Assembly: GCA_037013685.1 (NCBI GenBank)
Contig: CM072886.1
Location: 84,264,922-84,328,921, forward strand
Source of the DNA: Acridotheres tristis
Lineage: Eukaryota; Chordata; Aves; Passeriformes; Sturnidae
Direction of reading: 5' to 3'
Length of the DNA stretch: 64,000 bases
The position numbers and the translations under genes are program-made. Shown here in pieces: positions 36,901 through 49,697 of this stretch. The first letter of the stretch is position 1; every line of letters starts with the position of its first letter. The notes below the pieces were generated by a model. It was not told the origin of the DNA and did not search any database. It saw only the letters and a list, made by a program, of their open reading frames with translations.

Positions 36901-39900
36901 GACTTCCACTTCCTCCCACCTCTGTTAATCAGTATTTCCCAAGCTGAAGATTAAGAATTCTCTGGATGGATTGACAAGTGACAGCAGTAATGCCCTTTGA
37001 TACATAAATCCTCAAAGATAATTTAAGCACATATTCTTTTGCTGAAGCTCACAGGAGGTTGGTGCTCAGTGGATTTTACCACTGGATTGCTGGCAAAAAC
37101 GAAGCCAGTGTAGATCACCACCAGCTCCATCACAGGGATCAGCTCTCAGCACCACATTCCCCTCCTGTACCATACGAACCACAGCCTGCACTGGTCCTCT
37201 CGTGCTGCTTCCCCCCCACACACACAGAGTCCAGACTGCTGCAAACATCTCACTGAAAACAGTGACTCTCACTGTCTATCATATGTGCATACCTTTAAAC
37301 CTTCTTCTCTCACCTGACTGACTTTAGAAACTTTTCAGAGCTCCAAGTTTATGTTGTGTCCCACCAAAAACTTCCCTGCTGTCCCTTGGCATTCAGTTCA
37401 ACTGTGTTTGCTATCACTGGACAACATCTTCTCTGAAGCTCAACCCACACTGCACCAAGTATCCTTAGCACGGTCTAGTCACCATTTACTGTATTTCAGT
37501 TAATTTATAGACTATTCACTTGAATTAAAATCAGGCCACAAGCTCTAATCTAGATTTACATAGAGACACTTTACCCAGATGGCACATGCACTCTGTGTAA
37601 ATGCATTTTACTGATCAATCTAAGGCATTTTAATTAAATACAAAATCCAGCCAAAGTACTTTTTGTATGCTGCTTTTTATGCACAACATTGGCTAATGGC
37701 ATCTGGAGTAACCAAAGGCTATACTACCAAATGATTCCTGTAAGGAATGTATAGATGCTTGATTCTTTTGTTTTCTGTTTTCCTCTTCCCGTTTTCACCC
37801 CCGCAGCTATCTGTGGGAACCTTCTGTTCTGTTATCGCTTCATTTCATTTCCAGTGTTGAACATGATGCCCCCAAACTTGCCCAAAATTTGTGGTTTTCC
37901 TAAAGCACCTTTGCCCCTGGGGAAATGGGGAAAGCATTAAATCATATTGAAGTCCAGTGTCTTGGGTATATGGAGAGCCCTTTGGAGGGGTTGTGTCCAG
38001 AGTAGGTGCAAGGGTGATGTGCTTTGCCTCCTCCTGCATGTCCTTGCAGGGGCTGCCTTGGAGGCAGGCAGTGGAGGATGTGTATGAACAGGCTGCAAAA
38101 GCTGTGCACTGATGTGCTGGTCTTGTGAGGGCACATGCTTTGGAGGGTGTTCCTCAGCTGTACCAGCTAATGTGCTTTCAGGCTCACCCCTGTACAGCAG
38201 ACATGTTTAGTTTTCAGAATATTTAAGCTTTGATCTTACCCTTGCCAGACACTGCAGCCACAGTGTGTGTGACCTCAGACTAGTTACTTACTATTTTTGG
38301 GCGTCTGTCCTTTTTCTTTTGCAGTTAGCTGCGAGAATAGTCATTGAAGTATATGAAATGCTCAAAAAATGTACTTCAATAATCTGAACTTCAAAAAATG
38401 CCCTGCGTGTTATTCCTTCCTTAAGTGAAAGCATTTGTTCTTTGTGGAGGCTGGGTAGCAGAAGGGCATCTGTGGACAGGATGGTAACAAAATCTTTTAT
38501 GTTCTTTCATGTTCGTAAGTGCTGGAATGGACATATGCTTGTTCAGAGTCAGAAGGACTTTGCACAAAATTTTCCCCGAATTAAAGAGTGATTGAAGACA
38601 CAGAGAACACAGCAGGATGATTCCCCTGGTAGCTGGTTTCATCAGACTGTGTGCCTACTTCCTTCACTACCAGGCAAATGCAACAAGACCAGGGAGTCTA
38701 TGCTGTACAGACAGACTTGTGCACCAGACTTGGCGAGTGCAGTTTCTTACTGACTTTGCTCCTTCACCAGCATGGTACAGTGGGACCTATTCAAAAGCAA
38801 ATACTGTAGTGTAGATGCTTTAGTAAATGGCTGTGCCTGAGTGCATGACTCAGTACAGTCACAGCTACAGTCTAAGTTGACTAAGCAGCAGCTAAAGTAG
38901 TGTTATCAAGTGCCCTGGAGGTAGGATCTTGTTGTATATTTGTATAGTGCAATAATTTAGTATAAAGTTTTATAATCCATAGTTTGGTGTTTTCCCGCAC
39001 AATTCAGCATAGCTGGTACTAATGGAAGACAGAGGGACATGAGCTGAGGGTGTGAGAGGCTGTTGCACTGAATTCAGTAGCAGGTATCCACATGGTTTTG
39101 CAAAAGTTTCAAGTGGGGGTGTTTTTCTTGTGTGTATCGATTGGTACACAGCTAAACACACAGCTTCAGCCAGGGCTGTAGATGTACTGCTGCAGGGGAA
39201 GAGACTGGGAACACATCCACAGAGACCCCCACCTGGGTGAGGTATTTCCACCTGATACATACTTCACATCCTAATTGTACTTTCTAGACTGGTGAATGAA
39301 GCAGAGCTTAGAAAATGGAATAAGCCTTTTTTTTAAAATTGATAAATCTTCTCTTTTCCCCTAATTTGTGAATTTCTGCAAGAAAAGCAACTGCAGTCCC
39401 AGAGTCCCAGCTTTTGGAATGCATCCAGCTATCAAAGTTCAATGACGTAGTGACAACTAAGTACTTTAATTCAGTTAGAGTAATTCAGTAAGAAGCGAAT
39501 GTATTGCAAAGTACTATTCAATCCCACGCATACATTAGACAGCAAGTGGACTGTACATTATTATTATTTAATTTCAAATATCTGTCAGTTGTGCTGTGGG
39601 AAAAATTTCTTCATACAGAGTGTTTAATTCTGGATGCAATAGTCAGTTCTTAGTACTGGAAGGAAGTAGCAGCGGACTAAACCACCTACAGACTGGCAAA
39701 TTTAGATCATCTCTAAATCCATCATCAGATCCACTCCATTCTCCAGCATGTTTCAGTTACATACCTCAGACAACACTGACGGTGTCTTAACAGTATATAT
39801 GGAAATTAGTTTCTGCAAAGCTGAAGTTGCAGGCTTTCCATAGGCTGGCTGGGAGGAGCTACATGGCAAGTGCTGTGCTTGTGGGATGGAATCTGGGAGG

Positions 39901-42785
39901 CTCGTTTCTGTGTCAGTGTGACACACCAGTCATGCTGTGTCCAACCCTATTTTCTGGTGCCCTCTGGACACCAGCAGATGCCTGTTCAGTTCCACCTTTA
40001 AAATCTTGTTTTCACTGTTAATTCTGGCCCACACTTTCCATATAACTGTAGATAAGCCAGGGAGTGGCAGGGCTCCCAGATGCAAATCACCTGCAATAGC
40101 TGCTCACTTCTCCAGGAAGCAACATGCAGTGGCACTGTCTCCAGCCCGTGGAGACACTGGACTGAGGGTCACTGTATCTGTGAAAGGTACCACTAGTTGA
40201 TACTTTCATATCAGTCCACATGCCTTCCCTTTGTGCTATTTCATTTAATAAATTAGGTCAGTTTTAATAACTGCCTAACTCTGCTTTGTAAATTGGTACC
40301 TAAAAAGCAGTGAAAAGATGATGTTAAGTGCTCACAAGCAGGACACGAATGCTGTTACACAAGCTCATTTCTATGGGAAAAGAACAGCTCAAATCACAGC
40401 TGAATAAGAAGTGGAAAAAAAATTATGGCCTGTCATAATGACAATGACAGTCTCTTTGTGCATCCTTACCATGCAGGGACAAGGAGGCAAAGGAGCCTTA
40501 AGCGTGCAAGCTGCAGCATCCCTACTGCAGGATGTGCAGGCATATGCCAGTGGCTATCCAGCATGGCTGTGCTGGCTGTGGGAGGACAGCACTGCCTGAC
40601 AAGACAGACCTTGGGGCTGATGGCCTTTCTCCCAAACTGATGCCAGTCCTGTGCTGAAATTGAGTTTTCTGTGCTGAGTGGAAGTGCTAGGCCAGCTTCC
40701 ACTCTCTTTTCTCTGATTTGGGAAAAACACACTTTTTCTTTTGGAATTAATGTCTGACTCAGTTTTGGTTTTGTCTGTGGAGATGAGTTTTCTTCTTTCT
40801 AGAAGCTATCCAAGCTTCTAGAGAATGAACTGCAGCCCCCTCACAGCATAAACTAGCTCTGCATAAGGAAGGAGTGCTTGCACAGGGGTGGGGTTGCTAG
40901 GAACTGATGGCAGAGAATCATGGCACGAGCATTTGCACCTTGACCCAGTGCTCCATCCTTCTGAGCTCCTGAAACAGCTGTGGTCTTGATTGATTCATAC
41001 ATTTTATGCATGTTTTCTGTGCAGCTGGAAAACAAGCAACAGAGCTTTAGACTTTCAGGCTTTCTTTGGAGATTGATGCGGAATTTGGACTGATTCTCCA
41101 GAAGCACTGTGGCCAGTGTGATTGAATCTATCAAGCATAACAACTTGAGGAGATATCATGGGGACATGATATGAACTTTCTCAGTTCATTGATGAGGACT
41201 GGCAGCAGAAGCCTCAAAATAAATGCTCAATTTGTTGAGATTGTGTGCTTTTTTGGGTGTCCTTCCAGAACTGAGCATATATAATGGAAAAAGTTAAGCA
41301 ATCTCTGAAACTTTGCAAAGTCACAGTGTATGAACTGATGGTAAAAGAAAGTGAAGGCTGACTAATGGAAGACAAATTAAAATGTTGGGAGAATTCATAG
41401 TGGATATAGGGATAAAAAAAAAATTTCCCAAGAGAGAATGTGTCTAAATCAGCATAAAACAAGAACTAGCTTTTAGAATTTTGTCTGGTGGTGCAACCCC
41501 AGCTCAATGGAGTGTGAAGCATGACAGGCCATCTCCAGATCACAGTTTGTATGCTCCGCTAGGAACAGGCACAGTAACTACAACTCTGGAGTAATCTCGG
41601 TGCTCACTGAAAGACATTGAGTATGAAGAATGAAGGGAAGCTCCTTAAAATAAAGGGCAGATGAGACACTTAGCCTAAAGCTGCAAGAACCATTGAAATA
41701 ATTGCTAACTCCTTAACCTTTCAAGAAAAAATTAGCTGAACTGTAAAAAATGAAGGATTAAAAAGTGGGGAGGGGGAGATAGAGAAATCTAGTCAGAGGA
41801 AGACACTTTTAATTTGCAGCCTGCTCTCTTCATCAGAATTACTTTAGGATAATCAAGCAGATGCGGATGTTTCTTGGAAGGTAATGCTTGAGTGGTGAAG
41901 GTAGAATATGATGGTTGGATAGAACATGCTTGCAAATTTGACAGGTTACATTATCTTTTATTGACATCCAAACAGAACTGCCAGACTCTGGAGGCTTTAT
42001 TTTTGCATCAGCCTCTTTTTTTATGACATCTGCCATCTTTAGAAATTAAACAAACTTTTTATTGCTGAGCTTTATCAGATTATCTCAAGCAGCCTTGACT
42101 GCTTCTTGGTAAATTGTGTGATATGTGATGTGTTTCTGACTTTAACCTGCATTTTTTTTTTCTCCTTTCCTTCTTCTTCTCTAAAATCATTCAAAATAAT
42201 TTATGAAATTCACTCTGTGTTATAATCTAACTTTGATCTGGAGAGACAATACCAAGCCGAAATAGAAAAAGATGGATTATAGTTCCTACATTAATAGACT
42301 TGAAGAAAAAAAACCCTCGTACACTTTATGAAATGAAAAAGATAAGAGCATGAATTAATAATACTTTAACAGCAGTGGCACAAAATCCTTGAACAGTAAT
42401 GCTCCAAAACTACTCATATTGATTTAAAATCTATATTTAAGACAGTTAGGTTTACAAGTCCCTCTTCAGCCACATCAGATATAGATTTTCAATTTACAGG
42501 ATTATTTTAAATTGTGGTCTTTAATTCAGAAAGTATCATATAAAGCTTTCCACATTTAAAAGTAAATTCCTTTCTTTTGCTCTCTCAAATTATGCTAGTT
42601 AAAGTTTAACAGTCATTACTGATAAATGTTTCTGTATGACCATGTCAAAGCAGAGCTGCTACACGACCCACAGAGGCCTTATCCCAGGCTGCATGCTTAT
42701 AGACTTTGGAGTCTGGAATGAGGGAAAACCCCCTGTGGATACAGATCAGAAGAAGATGAGGCTCATGGAGCTCTTAAGATCACTG
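36901..42785. other. Intergenic, weak old-SINE trace, otherwise nothing recognised
   Basis: A stretch at about 38262-38345 (GTGTGTGACCTCAGACTAGT, then TACTTACT) faintly follows the conserved MIR/CORE-SINE phrase 'tgtgaccttgggcaagtcacttaac'; too diverged for a firm call. The 10-bp-arm inverted repeat at 40798-40822 is listed separately. No gene supported. Confidence 0.35.
40798..40822. repeat. Short inverted repeat
   Basis: TCTAGAAGCT, 5-nt spacer, AGCTTCTAGA. All 10 arm bases pair. The flanking TTC/GAA units faintly resemble heat-shock elements but are not regularly spaced. Confidence 0.6.
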
Positions 42786-42825
42786 AGGGCCAAATTCTGC
42801 CTGAGGTGATGTGTACCTATTGAAT
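42786..42825. repeat. Possible ancient amniote repeat fragment
   Basis: GGGCCAAATTCTGCCTGAGG resembles a phrase (gggccaaattctgccctcagttacac) that recurs in reptile and bird genomes. Short and diverged; family unnamed here. Confidence 0.28.
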
Positions 42826-45278
42826 ACCACAAGGGTTTGTGTTCATGCAAGGGCAGAGTTTGTCAAAATCGTTTTACTACTAATAAATAAAGATAACTTA
42901 AAAATGAAGTTAGCCAGTTCTTTGCTTTATATTGAAGTAGCAGCATAAGAGAATTGATTATTCCTTTCTTGAATTCCAAAACAGTTCTTGAGGACGTTGC
43001 TGGAAGCGTTCATTCAAAGGGAAATTATTACAGTCTGCAGCTGCATTAATGTGCTGATATGTAATTAGTACAGTGTCACTTTAAACAGCAAATTAATTCA
43101 CAGTGGTTAGGTAAATTGTAACACATACTCACATCTATTTTCTATAAAATGACCAAAATTTTTAGCATGCCCCAGGAAAACTGTTCTCTCCAAAGAAAAG
43201 GGTGAATTGGTGTGGAAGAGATGTGAAATTTAATTAGAACTAAAGGGTATTTGTCACAAACTCAAAAATTGTTACAAAGCATAGAGGCTGGGAAAAAAAT
43301 ATTCCAACAGTGGCAAGAAATTTCCCCCTTAACTAATAGTAGTAATGGGCAGAGAAGACAGTATCCAGATCCAAAGGAAAGTGCTAGTTTACATTTAATG
43401 GCTTGAAGATGAGGAAAAATCACCCTGGCTTGAGTTCAAATTCATATTCTATGGCTTCAGTATTCCTGTAATGTGTTTCTGAAACTGGGAAATAATTCTC
43501 TTCTCAATTTGGATCCAGCCACACCACCGAATTTTATGTGTGGGCTTGGTGGTGGAAGTCAGAATTCCTCTCAGACCTCCAGTTTAGGGGTTTGATTTGA
43601 CAACCAGGTATGTAATGGCATCTCCTCATCCTGGAGAAAGAACCCCTTGGACACCCCTTGGAGGTCATATGAGCACATTATGCTCTTGCTCCTTATGCAA
43701 ACCACAGAAGTAATGACTGTCTGGCTAATAATATCTGCCAGTGATGATTCTTGAATGACTCACTGTAAGGATTACACCTGCCAGCTTAGCTGAGAGGCCA
43801 CTGCAGCTTCCAACCTCCTCTCACACTGAGGAAGAGGGGGGTGAAACAGCAGGCAAGAGGTGATTTGCAAATCTCTGCCTCCATTCCATCAGTATTCATC
43901 ATGACTCAAAGTTTATAGCCGTGGAGTGAAAGATGATTGCACTGTCGGACTAGGGAAATGAATCCTGAGGAATGAGCAGGCTTCCCATTTATCCATAAAT
44001 CAACTTATCCTTGTTGGTGGTATAAAACAGGTAAAAGGATGCTCTGTGTACAGCAGGTTGCTTGTTAATACATCCTGCTTCCTGTCTGAGGTGTTGCACA
44101 GAGCAGACAATGAGACCCTTCCACAGAGCCTTGTGGGCTCAGCCAAACTTCTCTCAGAAATGCCTTCAGTGAACAAAAACGAGGAGACACAAAAGGAGGA
44201 AGTGCAGAATAATTAAGCAGAATCTAACTCAAAATATTTTCATGCTTTTTCCACAGGGCATCAGCAAATCTTTAAGGATGCAATTTCAGCTCTAACCTTG
44301 AATTTCCTTGCTGTAGAAATGGAATCAAATGAATCATTTCGTTTTATCTGAACATACTTTTTCTGTAAAAAGCAGATTAATTCTGGGTCCCAAGTTTCTA
44401 GTACTCCGTGTTTTGATTTCCTTTTAGTGCCTATATAGGCACAGTTTAGGGAATTGGTAAGACAGATGGAGGTTGGTTAGCATGATTTTTTTTTCACACT
44501 GAATGTAAAAGTGGTTGGATATTTTTTTTACCATGCAGCTGAGATATGAAAGGCAGGTGGCTGGAAATAACTAATTTCTAAATAAACTATATAATTCATA
44601 GCAAAAATCTTAGAATACATGCAATAAAAGATTTGGAGATTCTTCAAGTTACAGACTAATAGCTAAAAACTGTTGTTGCACTCATCATTAGGCAACCTTA
44701 AGAGACGTGTCAAAACTACTGATGGCATTCCTTTCGATGCCTTCCTAGGGAAAGACCTTTTAATTACTAGCTTTGTCCTTTGCCTAATCTGAGTTCTGAC
44801 CAGTTGAACTGTACTTTATTCCATGCGAGATAAATCTGGAAATGAACAAACTGATAGCTGTGACTTTTATACTTTTATTTGAAGTAGATAGGGAAGCTTA
44901 AAAAAAATTTAAATCTTTTGAACAGAAGTTTGACATTTTAGAACAAACATCTTATGTAATTGGCTTAATTCTGTTAATGTGGGTACTTATCAACAGAGTG
45001 CCTGAACAGGCATTCAGTCGGTCATCTTCATAAAAATAGCAGCTAAGTACACTTCATTTCCTTGCCTGCTTCCTTGAGTTTGTTTGGAAAAGCAAAAGTA
45101 CCAAACAAAGTAGTGACAGCATAAAAGTAATATGTGGAGAGTCGGAGACGAAAAAACAATAAATCTGCCAAAGATTTTTTGAACTGAGGCAGTAATAATC
45201 TTGTCTTGTGCACCTGGCTTCAAAGTGCTGATCCTTATTATAATGCATAGCAATATATTGTACTGGATTGACACACAT
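42826..45278. other. Intergenic, nothing recognised
   Basis: AT-rich. Contains only a 16-bp palindrome (GTGCCTATATAGGCAC, 44427-44442). No gene supported. Confidence 0.4.
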
Positions 45279-45323
<45 letters not shown>

Positions 45324-45347
45324 CAGACAGGTAGATAGACAGATAGA
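45279..45347. repeat. (GATA)n microsatellite
   Basis: About 17 units of GATA with GACA variants in the right part (ATAGACAGACAGGTAGATAG). Starts roughly 1.1 kb upstream of miR-187. The 167-codon minus-strand frame across it is created by the repeat. Confidence 0.95.
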
Positions 45348-46367
45348 AAAGTATGGGATTTTCAAGCTCTGCTTTTCAAACCATTTCAGTTGGGAACGAG
45401 ATGTAAGTCCACAGGGAAAAGAACACATAGAAGTAAATACTGTGCTCATAAGAAATTCAACAACAGCTCTGAATATTTTCATTAGCATTAATTTATGACT
45501 TGAATTGAGCAAACAGTATAAAAACATGCTGTCCTGTGAATATCCGCTTGGATTCACAAGTGAATTTCAATTTAACTCTTTGAACCATTTCAAGGGGCGG
45601 TTTACTGTGGATATTTGGTATGGAGCTTTATTAGCAGAAACTGCTCCCAGCAATGGCCCTTTTAAATTCATAAGTTTGGATGTTAACCAAAAGTGGTTTC
45701 TTGAGCTGCATATCCACAGTGTCAGTTAGTTAATTAGATGACTAACCTCATCAGGAATAAGTTTTACATGGCTTATATAATTAAGAAATACAGTGTGATT
45801 TACAAATGTTCACAACTCCTTATGAGTGATCTGCAGACCTGGAATTAATAATTATGAAGGCATTCATAAATAATTCTGCATAACAAATTTGGAAATGTTG
45901 TGATCCGTGTAAGGGCAATTTGCAAACAAGAAACAAAAGGCAGCATTTATTTTTACATGATTAGTTGCTAATTATTTGCTTAGCTTTATCTGCTATGGAA
46001 AGAACAGGTGCTGGCAAAGTTGCCAAAGAAATGCTTTCAGCCATCAAGATCTGGAGTTCATCCTGCAAAGTCAGTAGGGCTGATTCCAACTGCTGTGAGC
46101 TGGTGTTTTTGCTGAGGTCAACTAAATGGCAGCTTTAGATTCCAGGTCAGAACTTGGCTTTTCTGCCTCAGGTTGGCAGCTATTTGGGTGTTTTTTCCAT
46201 TTGCTGTGTTGACAGTACCAATAGCACACAGTGTTATCTGTGCACCTGATTTCCATTCTTCTCCACTTCTCTTTCACAGATTGACAAATAGGTTGAATTC
46301 AAAAGTGCAGGAAAGAGCTTTGCCTGCGAAAGGAACCTGCACACCAGAGGGCTTGCTCTAAACTATT
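45348..46367. other. Upstream flank of miR-187
   Basis: AT-rich unique-looking sequence that would belong to the primary transcript or its local promoter. No TATA box or CpG cluster clearly marks a start site here. Confidence 0.4.
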
Positions 46368-46378
46368 GTGAGACCTCC

Positions 46379-46400
46379 GGCTACAACACAGGACATGGGA
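46379..46400 (+). ncRNA. MIR187: miR-187-5p arm
   Basis: GGCTACAACACAGGACATGG plus two bases. The first 16 nt match human miR-187-5p and the loop-proximal bases differ. Usually the minor arm. Confidence 0.85.
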
Positions 46401-46414
46401 GCTTTTCTGAACCC

Positions 46415-46436
46415 TCGTGTCTTGTGTTGCAGCCAG
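46415..46436 (+). ncRNA. MIR187: Mature miR-187-3p
   Basis: 22 nt beginning TCGTGTCTTGTG; the seed (nt 2-8) is CGTGTCT, fully conserved. The only difference from the human mature form as I recall it is near the 3' end, outside the seed, so targeting should be unchanged. Confidence 0.95.
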
Positions 46437-46444
46437 AGGGGCAC

Positions 46445-49241
46445 ATCTTTTCAACAGAGTCTGAGATAAGGAGAAGAAACCAACATGAAAGAGATGTAAA
46501 GAGAAATTGAGAGACGGGTAGAGGCGTGGGACTTCACTGAACATCTAAAGAAGCAGACTCAGGAATGTGATCCTTGGCATTAGCCTTTGAAGCTTTCTTC
46601 TAGATCCAGAGGAGATGTCAAATTTCTGCCTGATCTTGAATGCAGATTGAAAGTTCTGAATCAGGTAGTAAAAGTTACTGTACTTGCATTGCCACTGGCA
46701 TTGCTATTTTTGGTTTTTTTCTGCAAATTTGACTAGGATTGCTGAATTAAACACTAAACAGTTTGCAATTATCTCATGATCTGTCCTTTTGAAACTCAGC
46801 TATTTTGTATCTGTACTTCAGCAGTTGTAGGTATGAGCTTTCCATAGAAACAGAACAAGAATCAGCATCCTCACTTGTTTTAAGCAGAGAGCATGCCTAT
46901 GATTAGCACTGAACGTTTTGTTTCTCACTGGGACAAATTTTTCGCTTTTTACAGCAGCTGACTTCAGAGTGTACCTCATCTTGGGTAGGAGCTGCAACAC
47001 AACTTATTTGTATTGGCTTAACTTTGCCACTTGTTAAAAACATTGCATGCCTTTTTGTCCCATCCAATAAAGTGTACTCAACTGAAATCTTGCTTTTTAA
47101 TGCTGCACTATATTGGATACATTGGGATATAATGTTTTAAATATATGGATTAAAAATATTTTGAAATACCAAAATGCTCAGAAGAGGATTATATACTTCT
47201 ATTTTGAGTTGTTAAAATAACATAATAAGGGTGATTAAAAATATTTGTGTTCCAGTCCTTCAATTTTGACATCTTTTAGGAAGCTGCAAAGACATGTCTC
47301 CTCATATGTCAATAGACACATTTAGATTTTGGAGTAAATGCTGAATAACTTAGAACATGTTTCCAGACTCTCTCTGATCACTCAGACTTTGCCCCATTCT
47401 CTATTGACTCATCTCAGTGGCAAGACACACAAAACAAAAATCTGATCAAGGAGTTAAGAATAGCAGGAGCTAAACCTTGGGTCATCACAAGACAGAATTT
47501 TTGAAGAGTGCCTTACCAGGCAAATACTCTATTTTTGTACTCCATTTTGGATTGCTATTTCCCAGGGGAAAAGAAAAAAAAGGTACTTTTAAGAAATGTA
47601 AATAAAAATTCTCACCTTCATTTCTCTGATCAGGCTCAATGTTTCCTGCACACTTAGTGTAGTTATAATTTAAATGAGAGAGATTGCTTTCATTAAGAAA
47701 ATGGCCTCCTAGGTCACTGGCTGACTTTTCAATGCCATTTATACTTTTCTGTTTGATCTCCTGAGCTTTGGTGCAAGTCAGCAGAATGAATTAGCAAAAT
47801 GACCCACAAGAGACCGATAGTCCAATGCCATCTATTGTCCCATTGAATCCCACTGGGTTGAAAAGCCCAGTTGTTGCATCTCTGTGTGTGCATGTCTCTG
47901 CTTCCAGAACTTCTTTCAGTCCTGACGGATAAAACCTGATAATATTGAAAAATTTTGCTAGAGAAGCTCCATCTCTTGGAGCTCAAATACAAGTAATGTT
48001 CAGACTTCTGATCTTCTGAGGGGAAAGGGGGTGAGAAAAACTTTCCTGTCCCAGTGGAAAGCCTTGCAGGAAACACTTCAGGAGAGAACAGCAACTCAGG
48101 CACTGGGATAGAAGAACAGAAGTCTGGGTGTAAATTTCTGCAACTGCAAAGTTTACTACAGCCTAAGCATTTTACCTAGTGTTTTTTTCCCTTTCTAAAA
48201 TACCCCATATGGGCTTGCAAAAATTCCAAGAGCTTCCTAAAATATTTAAAATGAAGGAAGTACTTCAGGGTTTTTTCAGTGATCTTTATTCAAACACTTT
48301 TCTTCCTATTGCATACATTACGTTTTGCACTTGAGTTACAAAGCAAATGGTTTGACAGAAAAATATGCCTGTACTGTGGGAGAAGTGTAGTTTTTTGCTC
48401 TGGAATCTGCCAGCTAGACTGTACCAGTTGAGTAGAGTTTTGCAAGTAGTTAGCCATCAGACTGTAGCCAAACCCCTAGTTTAAAGAAAAAAACCAGCAG
48501 TTAAGTATAGTTTATTTTTTTTTTCCCCAGGAAGTATTGTTATTATAAACTATAATTAGTGGTTTTAACTCAGCAATATTTCATTTCTCTTACTGGAGAA
48601 AAGGCTTCCTAGCTAAGCATCTTTGTTAGAGCTTTGTTAGTGTCTGCATTCAGAAAAGGAAAAGAGCTGTGATCGAAAATGGGTAATTTCTTGGCAGTTT
48701 AGATGCACACTCTGCCAATCAAGAACACTGAGACCTCCTAATGGTATTAAAATAACAGAAAAAGAAATTTTGTCAAACATTCAGGGAAACTATTTGCTCA
48801 AGTGAGAAGTTTTATTTGTTGGTGGTGGCTGAATGCTTGATTACAGTAGCTGTGCTAAATATCACTGCTGGCGCTTGAGATATATTTAGATTCAGCTCCC
48901 TCTGTCTCAGTAAAAAACAGCAATTAAAATGCAGCACTGTAACATAACGTAACTGATAATAGGTATAGGGCTGAGGAAGCTTTGAGATGTTGCCAAATCT
49001 GCTATGGAAACCATGGATAAAGCATGAAAATGGTGGGAGCTATTTCTTCCTGTACTAGTCAGAGCCCGTACTCAGTTCCATCAGTGCAACATGCAGCAGT
49101 ACAGGGATTTTCCAGGGAATCTGAAGGAGTTAGGTGCCTTTGACAGCAATAATCACTAAAGCATTAATCTTGCTGTCTATAATTTATCTGCTTCACAAGA
49201 TTTGTTAGTCCTGAACAGACCTAAAGTATCTCTTCTAAAAG
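46445..49241. other. Downstream flank of miR-187, no further gene recognised
   Basis: AT-rich; no second microRNA hairpin stands out by eye within about 1 kb of miR-187. Minus-strand open frames of up to 124 codons (about 47729-48103) are unrecognised. Confidence 0.4.
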
Positions 49242-49399
49242 CCTCTCCTCTCCTCTCCTCTCCTCTCCTCTCCTCTCCTCTCCTCTCCTCTCCTCTCCTC
49301 TCCTCTCCTCTCCTCTCCTCTCCTCTCCTCTCCTCTCCTCTCCTCTCCTCTCCTCTCCTCTCCTCTCCTCTCCTCTCCTCTCCTCTCCTCTCCTCTCCT
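49242..49399. repeat. (CCTCT)n pentanucleotide array
   Basis: About 31 uninterrupted CCTCT units (158 bp), pure pyrimidine on the + strand. It creates repetitive open frames on both strands (LSSPL and RRGEE-type repeats) that are not genes. A long perfect polypurine-polypyrimidine array can form triplex DNA. Confidence 0.98.
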
Positions 49400-49587
49400 T
49401 CACATGAGGTTTATCCAGTCTCTGGGTTCTGAATCACTGCATGTGATTCCCTTCTGATCTGACTTCTTGCACGGATCAGCACAAGTCGACAGGATCATCC
49501 CAGTTCTCCCCATATGGCTTTGATTTCATCTTGTGTTCTCGGGCAGTGAGAGAGGAGACTGAGTGTGGGGCATAAAAACTAAAGATT

Positions 49588-49697
49588 TATCCTATCCTAT
49601 CCTATCCTATCCTATCCTATCCTATCCTATCCTATCCTATCCTATCCTATCCTATCCTATCCTATCCTATCCTATCCTATCCTATCCTATCCTATCC
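49588..49697. repeat. (CCTAT)n pentanucleotide array
   Basis: About 22 perfect CCTAT units (110 bp), 188 bp to the right of the CCTCT array. The unit differs from that neighbour by one base (A for C). Confidence 0.98.

Larger units (their letters stand above)
46368..46444 (+). ncRNA. MIR187: miR-187 precursor hairpin
   Basis: Seen: a fold-back whose 3' arm (46415-46436) begins TCGTGTCTTGTGTTGCAGCC, identical to the first 20 nt of human miR-187-3p as I recall it; the 22-nt mature form differs only at nt 21 (A for G). The 5' arm (46379-46400) begins GGCTACAACACAGGAC, as miR-187-5p does, and pairs with it across a short loop at about 46401-46412. The lower stem continues with GTGAGACCTCC on the 5' side and GAGGGGCAC on the 3' side. 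A CNNC motif (CAAC, 46452-46455) begins 16 nt after the 3p end, where SRSF3/Drosha recognition expects it. Known: miR-187 is a vertebrate-conserved microRNA acting in Argonaute. In human it lies between GALNT1 and C18orf21, on the strand opposite to C18orf21; the same orientation holds here. Confidence 0.97.

Noticed and set aside
45054..45557. 167-codon minus-strand open frame
   Set aside because: Its middle is the translation of the GATA microsatellite (YLSI repeats); no conserved flanks.
49202..49432. Repetitive LSSPL protein or its RRGEE antisense as a real low-complexity protein
   Set aside because: Both are translations of the perfect (CCTCT)n array; a DNA repeat with no gene structure.
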